Assembly (NCBI GenBank): GCA_015060705.1
Contig: SUXY01000017.1
Coordinates: forward strand, 1-48,078
From: Bacteroides sp.
GTDB taxonomy: Bacteria > Bacteroidota > Bacteroidia > Bacteroidales > Bacteroidaceae
DNA: 48,078 nucleotides
Direction: 5' to 3'
In this document: positions 40,473 through 48,078 of the stretch, one piece after another
Position numbering within the stretch: position 1 is the stretch's first letter
Layout of the letters: every line of letters starts with the position of its first letter
Notes under the pieces: model-generated
What the model was told of the DNA's origin: nothing
Seen by the model: only the letters and a program-made list of their open reading frames with translations
The model's database searches: none
Program-made: the position numbers and the translations under genes

Positions 40473-43400
40473 TTAAAGAGTCAAGTTCAAACCGATAGAA
40501 TAAGTGCTCAATGCAGAGTAGCTGAAGTTTGTAGAACCTGTAAAGTCGTAACGAGGATCCAAACCCTTACGCTTAGACTGCAACCAGATGTTGTCACCTG
40601 TCAAATAGATACGCAACTTTTCGATACCAGCCTTCTGCAACCAAGTCTTCGGCAAGCTGTAACCCAAAGTTACGTTACGCAAGCTGAAGTAAGAAGCATC
40701 TGTCAAATAGAAGTCAACATAGTTACCCTGACTGATAGACTGTGTCTGAATCTGATAACCCAAAGCCGGGATGTTTGTATCGGTGTTAGTCGGAGTCCAA
40801 CGGTTGAACATATCCTTGTGGAAGTTCTGACCGGCATCACCGGTAGTCATCAATCCTGCATAGCTGCTATCATAAACATAACCACCCAATTGGAAGGCTG
40901 TCTGGACTGTCAAGTCGAAACCGTATGCTTCCACTGTAGTAGAAAGACCACCTACGAAATCTGGAATTGAAGTCTTGCCTGACTGACGACGAGTAGCTTC
41001 AGCAATGTTGCTTGTAGTTTCAATCACGCCAGTCTCGTTACCATTGTCATCTGTCAAGTACTTGTTGTACAAAGGCTTACCATTTGATGGGTCTACACCT
41101 GCGTATTCGTATACATAGAAGTCATACAAAGAGCCACCAATCTTTCTCCAATACAAACCAGACTGATAACCATCAGGATACTTGTCAGCAGGCTTAGAGA
41201 TAGGCAACTTGGTCAACTCGTTCTTGTAGTGAGTACCGTTCAAAGCTACATTCCACTTGAAGTTGTCAGTATCAAAGATATTAGCGTTCAATTCAAATTC
41301 AATACCTGTATTCTTCATATCCATTTCATTACGGTAGATACCAGAAGGGCTACCTTGTGATGGAGGAAGTGGAGAATAATACAACATGTCCTTGGTTTCC
41401 TTGATGAAGAAGTCAACATTGAAATCCAACCAGTTCCAAAGACCCAACTCGAAACCTGCGTTGAAGTTGTTACTCTTTTCCCAAGTCAAGTCCTTGTTAC
41501 CACGCAATACCTTAGTAAATGCAGGCTGACCATCTACACGTTCTACAGCATAAAGGTCAGAATAGTTATGATAGTAACCTACGTTATCGTTACCCTGAGT
41601 ACCGTAAGATGCCTTCACCTTCAAGTTGTCCAACCATTCAACATCCTTCAAGAAAGATTCTTCCTTCGCTCTCCAAGAAGCACCTACTGCCCAGAAGCTA
41701 CCCCAACGGTTATCAGCGTGGAAACGTGAAGAACCGTCACGACGGTAAGAACCAGTCAAATAATACTTGTCAGCATAGTCGTATTCCAACTTACCGAAAT
41801 AACCTTCCAAAGCATATTCAGCAGTGTAGCTAGTCAAACCTTGGTATTGAGAAGCGTTGCTGAAGTCCGGGTTAGTCGGGTCAGCAAAGTTAGTCATGTG
41901 ACCTTCCAAATACTTGTACTTGTCATTCTTGGTTTCGTGACCCAACAATACAGAGAAGTTGTGTTCACCGAATTCATGGCTCCAGTTCAACAATTGGTTG
42001 AGGTTCAATGCACCACGACGGCTAGTGTAGTTATAACCACGACCACCTACAGCAGCAGCGTCACCACCAATCGGAGTTGTAAACTGAGTATTAGTGTTGT
42101 TGAACACGTCGTATGCAACGTTCAATGTAAACTTGAAGTCGTTCAAGAAGTTGGCTTCGAAGTAACCACGAGTACTCAAGTTGTCGGCCATGTACTTGTT
42201 CAAGCTTTCAGCAGCAGTAGCGTAAGGATTCTGTTCAGCAGCATACGGACGAACGTATTCAGTACCGAAGTCGTAACGTACGTTACCCTTTTCGTCGTAC
42301 ATCAACTGACCGTTTGCATCGTACAAATAGATAGGATAGATAGGAGCAATGTTCTGAGAGAACATAAAGATGTTCGAGTAGTTACCACCTTCAGAACCGA
42401 ACGATTCACGGATAGTGTTAGCATATGCAAGGTTACCACCTACACGGAAATGCTTACCGATGTTCTGGTCTACCTTTACACGAGCAGAGATACGGTCGAA
42501 ACCTGAACCTACCATGTAACCTTCATCCTTCAAGTAACCCAAAGAAGCGTATGCCTGAGTCTTGTCATTACCACCAGAGATGTTGATGTTGTATTCCTGA
42601 CGAGAACCGTTTTCAAACGGATCCTTTGTCCAATCGTCATTCCACTTTTCAGTAGTGGCTGCAGGGTTCAACTTACCTGTAGTCGGGTCAATCAACTGAT
42701 TGTCTGCTACACCAGCAAACTTGTTGTACTTCACCAACTTACCAATCAAGTTCTGAGCAGCATATTGGCTAGCAGCAGCATAGCCCATAGAAGGAGCCAA
42801 TGAGTTACGGTATGATTCATACTGCATTTCATACCATTCGCCGGCATCAGTGATGATGTCGTAGTTACCTACGCCACGAGCATTGAAACCATAACGAGCT
42901 TCGAAGTTGATTCTTGGCTTGCCGCTCTTGCTACCCTTAGTAGTAATCATGATAACACCGTTAGAACCACGGGCACCGTACATAGAGTTGGCAGCAGCAT
43001 CCTTCAATACTGTCAAAGATTCGATATCCTGAGCTGAGATAGAGTTCAAAGAACCTTCGTAAGGCACACCGTCCACAACAATCAACGGTTCCTGGCTAGA
43101 AGAAATAGAACCGATACCACGGATACGGATGCTTGCGCTTGTACCAGGAGAACCTGATTCAGAAGAAATCTGCACACCTGCTACAGCACCTTCCAAAGCC
43201 TTTGACACGTTAGATACTTGCATCTTTTGAATCTTGTCACCACGCATAGTAGCTGCAGAACCTGTAAATGAAGATTTCTTAGCAGTACCATAAGCTACGA
43301 CCATGACTTCATCAAGCACTTCAGTATCCGGCTTCAAAGCAATACTCAATACTGGCTTGATTTCTACTTCCTGAGTGCGCAAACCGATGAACGAAACCAT

Positions 43401-43619
43401 CAAAGTCTTCGCGGAACTTGGCACGTTTGTCAACGTAAACTTACCGTCCATGTCAGTAACGGTACCTGTTGTAGTACCCTTTACCAAGATAGAGGCGCCA
43501 ACTACAGGTAAACCATCTTCTTCCGAAATAACTGTACCAGTTACCTTCGAGATCTGTGCGTTTACCAGACCTATACCCATGACGATACAGGCCATTAACA
43601 GCATCAATTTTCTTTTCAT
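40473..43619 (-). CDS. SusC/RagA family TonB-linked outer-membrane transporter
   Basis: The 1048-residue protein has a signal peptide (1-21, ending GLVNAQ), a carboxypeptidase-regulatory-like domain (about 25-103, VTGTVISEEDGLPVVGASILVKGTTTG), a TonB box region (EVLDEVMVVAYGT, about 105-117), a plug (about 118-235, with PLIVVDGVPYEG and YGARGSNGVIMITTKGSK) and a 22-strand barrel ending SIGLNLTL. It imports large ligands with SusD using TonB energy. The substrate is unknown: no enzyme, ECF-sigma/anti-sigma or hybrid two-component gene is adjacent. Codon bias is strong, suggesting constant high expression. Confidence 0.95.
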   Translation of the reverse strand: MKRKLMLLMACIVMGIGLVNAQISKVTGTVISEEDGLPVVGASILVKGTTTGTVTDMDGKFTLTNVPSSAKTLMVSFIGLRTQEVEIKPVLSIALKPDTEVLDEVMVVAYGTAKKSSFTGSAATMRGDKIQKMQVSNVSKALEGAVAGVQISSESGSPGTSASIRIRGIGSISSSQEPLIVVDGVPYEGSLNSISAQDIESLTVLKDAAANSMYGARGSNGVIMITTKGSKSGKPRINFEARYGFNARGVGNYDIITDAGEWYEMQYESYRNSLAPSMGYAAASQYAAQNLIGKLVKYNKFAGVADNQLIDPTTGKLNPAATTEKWNDDWTKDPFENGSRQEYNINISGGNDKTQAYASLGYLKDEGYMVGSGFDRISARVKVDQNIGKHFRVGGNLAYANTIRESFGSEGGNYSNIFMFSQNIAPIYPIYLYDANGQLMYDEKGNVRYDFGTEYVRPYAAEQNPYATAAESLNKYMADNLSTRGYFEANFLNDFKFTLNVAYDVFNNTNTQFTTPIGGDAAAVGGRGYNYTSRRGALNLNQLLNWSHEFGEHNFSVLLGHETKNDKYKYLEGHMTNFADPTNPDFSNASQYQGLTSYTAEYALEGYFGKLEYDYADKYYLTGSYRRDGSSRFHADNRWGSFWAVGASWRAKEESFLKDVEWLDNLKVKASYGTQGNDNVGYYHNYSDLYAVERVDGQPAFTKVLRGNKDLTWEKSNNFNAGFELGLWNWLDFNVDFFIKETKDMLYYSPLPPSQGSPSGIYRNEMDMKNTGIEFELNANIFDTDNFKWNVALNGTHYKNELTKLPISKPADKYPDGYQSGLYWRKIGGSLYDFYVYEYAGVDPSNGKPLYNKYLTDDNGNETGVIETTSNIAEATRRQSGKTSIPDFVGGLSTTVEAYGFDLTVQTAFQLGGYVYDSSYAGLMTTGDAGQNFHKDMFNRWTPTNTDTNIPALGYQIQTQSISQGNYVDFYLTDASYFSLRNVTLGYSLPKTWLQKAGIEKLRIYLTGDNIWLQSKRKGLDPRYDFTGSTNFSYSALSTYSIGLNLTL

Positions 43620-43632
43620 AAAAATTCTCTCT

Positions 43633-43647
43633 TAAAGTTTAACTTTA
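43633..43647. promoter_or_regulatory. Palindrome in the susC leader
   Basis: TAAAGTT-T-AACTTTA is a 15-bp palindrome with 7-bp arms, located in the susC 5' untranslated region 14-28 nt before the start codon. It could bind a regulator or fold over the start region. Confidence 0.35.
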
Positions 43648-43680
43648 CATTAATAGATATTAATTCACTCTAACAAACGG

Positions 43681-43688
43681 CAAAGATA
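43681..43688 (-). promoter_or_regulatory. -7 element for susC
   Basis: Reads TATCTTTG on the minus strand, giving a leader of about 60 nt. A TTTG lies at 43713-43716, at a 24-nt spacing that is longer than usual. Confidence 0.55.
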
Positions 43689-43796
43689 TTAATATTCTTT
43701 TAAAATTTGAACCAAATTGGACAAAAAACGATAAAAAAAGCACATTTATATGCAATTTCGGGGATTCTGACGACGAATCAATCAATGATTTTACCG

Positions 43797-43804
43797 TATT
43801 TTTG
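43797..43804 (+). promoter_or_regulatory. -7 element for the tyrosine recombinase
   Basis: TATTTTTG matches TAnnTTTG, 42 nt before the ATG at 43847. No -33 match. Confidence 0.45.
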
Positions 43805-43846
43805 AATGTAGTTACCACAATTATTCACATAAATAGTAAATAAAGC

Positions 43847-45007
43847 ATGAGAAAAATCAGCTATCGTCCTGTTTATAACCGGAAAAAGCAATTGAATGCA
43901 CAAGACAAGGCCCTTCTACAAATAGAAGCCTATCTGGAAAGGAGAAAAATCTATTTTTCCACCCACATTTATCTGACTCCTGAACAATGGGACGACAAGA
44001 GAAAAATAGTCAAGCACCACCCGAACGCGGAGAGCCTTAACTATAAAATCAAAGAATTCATCTTTGCATTGGAAGAAAAAGAATTGTCCATCTGGAAAGA
44101 TGGTAGAACAATAACTCTCAAAGGCTTGAAAGATGAATTCAATTCCACAACGTCAAAATCCTTCTTGACTTTCATCAAAGAAGACATCGAATCCTCCCAA
44201 GCGAAAGAAAGTACCAAGCGCAACCGGATGACCACTTATTCATTATTATCCAAATTCAGAAGTCATATAGAATTTAAGGAATTAACGCCCCGGCTAGTAT
44301 GTGATTTTGAGAAGTTCCTATACGGCAACCAATTCAAGACCAACACGGTCGCCAAGCACATGAAGCATTTCAAAGCTTTTGTGAATTCTGCCGTAAACCA
44401 GGACTACCTAGACTTCAGTGCTTACCCATTCAGACATTATCACATAAAAATGTCTGAAACAAAACATACGTTCTTAGTGCCAGAAGAACTGGAGAAGTTG
44501 GAAAACCTGGAGTTAACAGGGCGCCATACTCGGTTAGCACCTTCTCTAGACGCTTTCCTGTTTTGTTGTTACACTGGACTGAGATATTCAGACTTCGTGA
44601 ACTTATCCGAGAAGAACATCGTCACTATAGACAAGAAACCATGGCTTGTCTTCAACACGATTAAGACCGGAACTGAAGTAAAACTACCTTTGACCTTCCT
44701 ATTCGAAGGTAAAGCCTGGAAATTATTGCGTAAGCATAAAGGACATTTGAGCGAATTCTTCTCCATCAAGCCCAATTCGACCGTCAACAAAGAATTATTA
44801 CGTATCAGAAAGATAGCCGGCTTAGAAAAACATTTTTCCTTCCACTCGGCACGCCATACCAACGCTACCTTATTATTATATAAGGGAGCCAACATCACAA
44901 CCGTCCAAAAACTACTCGGTCACAGGAATGTTACAACTACTCAAATCTACAGCGAAGTCATGGGAACCACCATCATCAAGGACCTAAAGAAGTGCTCCAA
45001 AGGATAA
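43847..45007 (+). CDS. Tyrosine recombinase / site-specific integrase
   Basis: The 386-residue protein has an N-terminal arm-binding-like domain (about 1-90, IYFSTHIYLTPEQWDD, typical of Bacteroidetes integrases), a SAM-like core-binding domain (about 103-190) and a catalytic domain. All six catalytic residues are present: R246 (GLRYSD), K273, H333 and R336 (HSARH), H359 (LLGHR) and Y368 (TQIYSE). It therefore looks active. It stands alone: no excisionase, transposon, phage or att duplication is evident. It diverges from the susC operon with 227 bp between starts. Bacteroides uses such enzymes both for mobile elements and for inverting promoters of surface genes. Confidence 0.93.
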   Translation: MRKISYRPVYNRKKQLNAQDKALLQIEAYLERRKIYFSTHIYLTPEQWDDKRKIVKHHPNAESLNYKIKEFIFALEEKELSIWKDGRTITLKGLKDEFNSTTSKSFLTFIKEDIESSQAKESTKRNRMTTYSLLSKFRSHIEFKELTPRLVCDFEKFLYGNQFKTNTVAKHMKHFKAFVNSAVNQDYLDFSAYPFRHYHIKMSETKHTFLVPEELEKLENLELTGRHTRLAPSLDAFLFCCYTGLRYSDFVNLSEKNIVTIDKKPWLVFNTIKTGTEVKLPLTFLFEGKAWKLLRKHKGHLSEFFSIKPNSTVNKELLRIRKIAGLEKHFSFHSARHTNATLLLYKGANITTVQKLLGHRNVTTTQIYSEVMGTTIIKDLKKCSKG

Positions 45008-45015
45008 AGCACTTC
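44989..45015. repeat. Inverted repeat across the integrase stop codon
   Basis: GAAGTGCT (44989-44996) and AGCACTTC (45008-45015) are exact complements around the stop at 45005-45007. There is no T-tract, so termination is not certain. Confidence 0.45.
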
Positions 45016-45178
45016 CTCTGTCGGTAGAACACTAGTAGCGCAATCAAGCTGATACAGGTACCCAATGAAAGGCCATACTTCTCTACACGATAAGACGTAT
45101 GGTCTTTCAGCGCATTACCGTACAATGAATAAGTTCCGCGAATACTAAGAATACAGCATCCATGTATCAATGACAAAA

Positions 45179-45212
45179 AAAATCGCCGTCTTATTTCCAA
45201 GACGGCGATTTT
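45179..45212. terminator. Bidirectional terminator
   Basis: A 14-bp perfect stem (arm AAAATCGCCGTCTT) with a 6-nt loop and A/T runs on both sides. It ends the rsmI-lipoprotein unit, whose stop codon is 2 nt away, and would also block read-through from the integrase. Confidence 0.92.
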
Positions 45213-45213
45213 C

Positions 45214-46077
45214 TTATTTCACTTCAATGACCAAATAGCGAGATACACTCCAGAACTTATTAGGATTGGTGATAACCAATGTCAATTGACCCTTATCATC
45301 CTTTTTCAATTCGTATGTACCTTCCGGATGAGCCGTCAACAACTTGGCATCCTTCGAATACAACTTAATTTCCTTGTCTGTACGGATATCAATCTGTGTA
45401 AAATAGTTCTTATTGAAATCATCATCCTGCAAAACCTTTGTCTTTTGGAGGAACTTCTTAGAGATAATCTTCTGATCCTTCAACTCCGACGAAGTACCAA
45501 AGACGAACCATGCAGCATTCAACGCCTTGTCTTGAGTAGCTACCGTAGCAGCTTTTGCTTGATTTTCAGCTACCAAATCGTTAACATGCTGATTCAAACC
45601 GGCAACCGCATCATCCAATTCGGCTATGCGAATGTTCTTTGACGCCAATTCTGTCTGCAATGTTTCTATCTGTTGAGTCTTTGCTTCCAACTCTTCCTTC
45701 AAATTAGCAATCGCCTTCTTCAATTGCGCTGAAGCATATTTACTATTGTTCAACTGCTTTTCCAATTCAGCAATACGGTCCCGATTGCTCTGCAATTTTT
45801 CAGTGATAAAACGGATATCATCACGAATCTTTTGAGCTGCAGAAGCACCTTCCATTGAACCATTCTGCAAATCCACACGATTTTCAGCTTCATTGATCAA
45901 ACGGAAACCTTCCTGCACTTCGTTAAAGGCTTGCATAATACCTTCCAATTCTGCATCACGTTCTGCCAAAGCCACATTCAACGAATCGTTTTCGGCTTTC
46001 AAGTTCTTATTACGCTGCATTTCACCACAAGAGGACATCAAGGCCACTCCTACCAATAAAAATAAAATCTTTTTCAT
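45214..46077 (-). CDS. Coiled-coil lipoprotein of unknown function
   Basis: From the Met at 46077 the protein has 287 residues. A lipoprotein signal (MKKILFLLVGVALMSSC, C17) is followed by a long coiled coil (about 20-175, with many heptads in LNVALAERDAELEGIM and the LEEKTQQIETLQTELASKN region) and a C-terminal beta domain (about 195-287, FVFGTSSELKDQKIISKKFL...). There is no acidic surface-export signal after the Cys, so it may face the periplasm. It lies 18 nt after rsmI on the same strand and is probably cotranscribed. I do not know its role; a structural or envelope-spanning part is plausible. Confidence 0.82.
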   Translation of the reverse strand: MKKILFLLVGVALMSSCGEMQRNKNLKAENDSLNVALAERDAELEGIMQAFNEVQEGFRLINEAENRVDLQNGSMEGASAAQKIRDDIRFITEKLQSNRDRIAELEKQLNNSKYASAQLKKAIANLKEELEAKTQQIETLQTELASKNIRIAELDDAVAGLNQHVNDLVAENQAKAATVATQDKALNAAWFVFGTSSELKDQKIISKKFLQKTKVLQDDDFNKNYFTQIDIRTDKEIKLYSKDAKLLTAHPEGTYELKKDDKGQLTLVITNPNKFWSVSRYLVIEVK

Positions 46078-46101
46078 AAGCATTGTGTTTTATTTATTTA
46101 G

Positions 46102-46776
46102 TCAGTCTTCTTTTCCACCTAAAATGATAACAATTTCGCCACGAGGTTCGTTGGCTTGGAAATGTGCGATAACTTCCGTTAACGTTCCACGTACACTTTC
46201 CTCGTGTATCTTCGATATTTCCCGACAGACCGACACTTGTCGTTCAGCACCGAAGTATTCCGCAAATTGCGTCAAAGTCTTCACCAAGCGATAGGGCGAT
46301 TCATAAAAAATCATCGTCCGTGTTTCCTCCTGAAGCGAAACCAAACGAGTCATACGGCCTTTCTTCTGAGGAAGGAAACCTTCGAAGCAAAAACGGTCAT
46401 TAGGAAGTCCCGATGACACGAGCGCCGGCACAAAAGCCGTTGCACCCGGCAAACACTGCACTTCGATACCATTTCGCACGCACTCACGGACCACCAAAAA
46501 GCCTGGGTCGGAAATACCCGGAGTACCGGCATCCGATATCAAGGCAATGGTTTCTCCCGCCTTCAACCGGTTTACAATACCTTCCACCGTCTTGTGTTCA
46601 TTGAACTTATGATGCGATATCATGGCATTCTTGATTTCAAAATGCTTCAATAGAATACCCGACGTACGTGTATCTTCCGCCAATATCAAATCCGCCTCCT
46701 TCAAAACACGGATGGCACGGAAGGTCATATCTTCCAAATTTCCTACCGGAGTAGGCACGACGAACAATTTTCCCAT
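46102..46776 (-). CDS. rsmI: 16S rRNA (cytidine(1402)-2'-O)-methyltransferase RsmI
   Basis: It methylates the 2'-OH of C1402 in the 30S decoding centre. From the ATG at 46776 it has 224 residues, with PTPVGNLEDMT (8-18), AEDTR (33-37), SDAGTPGISDPG (about 76-87) and FYESPYRL (about 148-155), all diagnostic of this tetrapyrrole-methylase-fold enzyme. An in-frame ATG at 46833 lies upstream of the promoter element (46803-46810) and is rejected as start. It is shorter at the C-terminus than E. coli RsmI, as in other Bacteroidetes. Confidence 0.95.
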   Translation of the reverse strand: MGKLFVVPTPVGNLEDMTFRAIRVLKEADLILAEDTRTSGILLKHFEIKNAMISHHKFNEHKTVEGIVNRLKAGETIALISDAGTPGISDPGFLVVRECVRNGIEVQCLPGATAFVPALVSSGLPNDRFCFEGFLPQKKGRMTRLVSLQEETRTMIFYESPYRLVKTLTQFAEYFGAERQVSVCREISKIHEESVRGTLTEVIAHFQANEPRGEIVIILGGKED

Positions 46777-46802
46777 TTCTTGGTTTTTCCTTTTATTCGG
46801 GA

Positions 46803-46810
46803 CAAATGTA
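46803..46810 (-). promoter_or_regulatory. -7 element for rsmI
   Basis: Reads TACATTTG on the minus strand, 26 nt before the ATG at 46776. Confidence 0.5.
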
Positions 46811-46822
46811 AGAAGAAAGTCG

Positions 46823-46830
46823 TATATTTG
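46823..46830 (+). promoter_or_regulatory. -7 element for the AI-2E family gene
   Basis: TATATTTG matches TAnnTTTG, 29 nt before the ATG. It is divergent from the rsmI promoter 12 nt away. Confidence 0.5.
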
Positions 46831-46859
46831 CAACGATTGAAACTTAATTATTCCAAACC

Positions 46860-47933
46860 ATGCTAGAAAAGAAAATCACATTCGACAGCTTCATCCGAGG
46901 AATCATCAGTATCCTTATTATAATAGGTATACTCTATCTGGTGAATTATCTGAGCAGCGTACTGCTTCCTTTCTTCATCGCATGGCTGATTGCATACATG
47001 ACGTACCCCATGGTAACCTTTGTGCAATATAAATTAAAGGTAAAGAACCGGACCGTCTCCATCATTCTCGTCATGCTTGCATTACTGATATTGTTGACAC
47101 TCACTTTCGTCGTGCTCTTCCCTCCCATCATCGAAGAGTTCGGGAAGCTGAAGGGTGTTCTTTCTACTTATTTTGTAGAAGGTTCCAAACAAGCCGCCAT
47201 ACCAGGTACTGTTGCCAACTTCATCAAAGAACATATCAACATGATACAATCGTCTTTGAACGAAGAGAACATAAGTAACATGGTCCGCAGCATTCTTCCT
47301 AAGGCATGGAACATTTTCACCCAATCGGTGAATCTGATTGTAAGCATATTTGCCGCTTTCATCGTCTTGCTCTATACCTTTTTTATATTATTGGATTACG
47401 AAACCATTGCTACCGGTTGGATTGGATTGGTCCCGATGAAATACCGGGAAATGACCACCCGAATTGTGAATGACGTGAAGGATGGCATGAACAAATATTT
47501 CCGCGGTCAAGCGTTGGTCGCTTTTTCTGTTGGTGTATTGTTCAGCATCGGTTTCATCATCATCGACTTCCCGCTAGCCGTTGGTTTCGGCTTGTTCATC
47601 GGTTTGCTGAATATGGTTCCCTACCTACAATTGATTGCCTTAGTACCTACTGTCCTATTGGCTTTGCTGAAAGCCGCAGACACTGGAACCAATTTCTGGT
47701 GGATACTGACAGGGGCACTGATTGTATTCTGTGTAGTACAAGTGATACAAGACACCATCATCGTACCGAAAGTTATGGGAAAGATTACCGGTTTAAACCC
47801 AGCAATCATCCTATTATCCTTATCCATATGGGGAGCACTGATGGGCATTGTCGGTATGATTATCGCTCTTCCATGTACTACCATCATTCTGTCTTATTAT
47901 AAAAGGTATATCAAGAAACAAGAAAACGGCTGA
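46860..47933 (+). CDS. AI-2E family transporter (PerM-like)
   Basis: The 357-residue inner-membrane protein has about eight hydrophobic helices: two at 15-55, one at 63-85, then a soluble loop (about 90-160) and a C-terminal bundle with the conserved GFGLFIGLLNMVPYLQ (about 240-255) and PKVMGKITGLNPAIILLSLSIWGALMG. Members have been linked to autoinducer export, Na+/H+ exchange or peptidoglycan precursor transport, so the name does not fix the substrate. It is monocistronic, with the tRNA-Lys promoter beginning 4 nt after its stop. Confidence 0.92.
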   Translation: MLEKKITFDSFIRGIISILIIIGILYLVNYLSSVLLPFFIAWLIAYMTYPMVTFVQYKLKVKNRTVSIILVMLALLILLTLTFVVLFPPIIEEFGKLKGVLSTYFVEGSKQAAIPGTVANFIKEHINMIQSSLNEENISNMVRSILPKAWNIFTQSVNLIVSIFAAFIVLLYTFFILLDYETIATGWIGLVPMKYREMTTRIVNDVKDGMNKYFRGQALVAFSVGVLFSIGFIIIDFPLAVGFGLFIGLLNMVPYLQLIALVPTVLLALLKAADTGTNFWWILTGALIVFCVVQVIQDTIIVPKVMGKITGLNPAIILLSLSIWGALMGIVGMIIALPCTTIILSYYKRYIKKQENG

Positions 47934-47937
47934 GACA

Positions 47938-47969
47938 TTTGCACATTTCATAAAAAGGAAGTACCTTTG
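47938..47969 (+). promoter_or_regulatory. Promoter of tRNA-Lys
   Basis: TTTG (47938-47941), a 20-nt spacer and TACCTTTG (47962-47969): full consensus, 33 nt before the mature tRNA. Confidence 0.8.
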
Positions 47970-48002
47970 CACCCGCAATTCGAAAGAATGCATCTAAGGT
48001 CT

Positions 48003-48075
48003 GATTCGCTAGCTCAGCAGGTAGAGCACAACACTTTTAATGTTGGGGTCTTGGGTTCGAGCCCCAAGCGGATCA
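48003..48075 (+). tRNA. tRNA-Lys (anticodon TTT)
   Basis: A full cloverleaf: acceptor GATTCGC/GCGGATC with one T-G pair, D-stem GCTC/GAGC, anticodon arm CAACA-CTTTTAA-TGTTG giving TTT, T-arm TTGGG-TTCGAGC-CCCAA. CCA is not encoded. The window ends 3 nt after it. Confidence 0.96.
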
Positions 48076-48078
48076 CTG

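Noticed and set aside
41841-42506. 221-codon Val/Thr/Ser-rich frame opposite susC
   Set aside because: A by-product of the strong codon bias of susC on the other strand.
32693-43619. GH89 plus SusCD as one polysaccharide utilisation locus
   Set aside because: They are separated by fumarase and hflX, with terminators and separate promoters, so there is no evidence for a joint locus.
43847-45213. Integrated element bounded by att sites at the recombinase
   Set aside because: No cargo genes, no tRNA target and no direct-repeat pair found on both sides; only the recombinase itself.
1-48078. CRISPR array, insertion sequence, riboswitch or prophage
   Set aside because: I saw no regularly spaced direct repeats with unique spacers, no transposase other than the tyrosine recombinase, no known aptamer pattern and no phage structural genes.

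Overview
This window is a chromosomal segment of a Bacteroidales bacterium, most likely a Bacteroides or Phocaeicola relative. The signs are a SusC/SusD pair, Bacteroidetes-restricted families (DUF3822, DUF4834), promoters of the TAnnTTTG (-7) / TTTG (-33) type, almost no Shine-Dalgarno sequences, and a GH89 glycosidase. Most of it is core genome: translation, envelope lipids, DNA replication and the shikimate pathway. I see no CRISPR array, insertion sequence, prophage or recognisable defence island.

Layout. 1-6.4 kb: the 3' part of alaS, a RecD-like helicase, then an operon of a pilin-shaped unknown protein, DUF3822 and rsmD, converging on a cardiolipin synthase. 6.4-12.9 kb: a TonB-dependent barrel with a Gly/Met-rich tail, aroB, tRNA-Pro, a SIMPL protein and an OmpA-family protein. 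12.9-17.3 kb: dinB, then aroA, an unknown, a metal ABC permease, tsaE and an Imm17-like protein in one orientation. 17.3-21.8 kb (minus): dnaE, trxA and an acidic unknown. 22-26.9 kb: psd-pssA (phosphatidylethanolamine synthesis), DUF4834 behind a consensus sigma-54 promoter, a divergent ribbon-helix-helix-like gene plus tadA, and yraN-birA-MATE. 27-32.7 kb: pyrH, a 547-bp repeat-bearing gap, frr-rsgA-M28 peptidase, and an amino acid permease. 32.7-38 kb (minus): GH89, class I fumarase, hflX. 38-43.6 kb (minus): a susC-susD-lipoprotein operon. 43.8-48 kb: an intact orphan tyrosine recombinase diverging from susC, a coiled-coil lipoprotein with rsmI, an AI-2E/PerM family protein and tRNA-Lys.

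Transcription units are well marked. Ten hairpin terminators (one a 38-bp perfect palindrome that includes a stop codon) and a set of near-consensus promoters separate the operons. A family of 85-88 bp imperfect palindromes occurs three times between genes.

No clearly new multi-gene system stands out. The best leads are: the sigma-54 promoter in front of the small membrane protein DUF4834; the tightly coupled pilin-shaped protein plus DUF3822 (actin-like fold, from memory); the leaderless ribbon-helix-helix-like gene with a possible operator between divergent promoters; and the intact lone recombinase beside the susCD operon.
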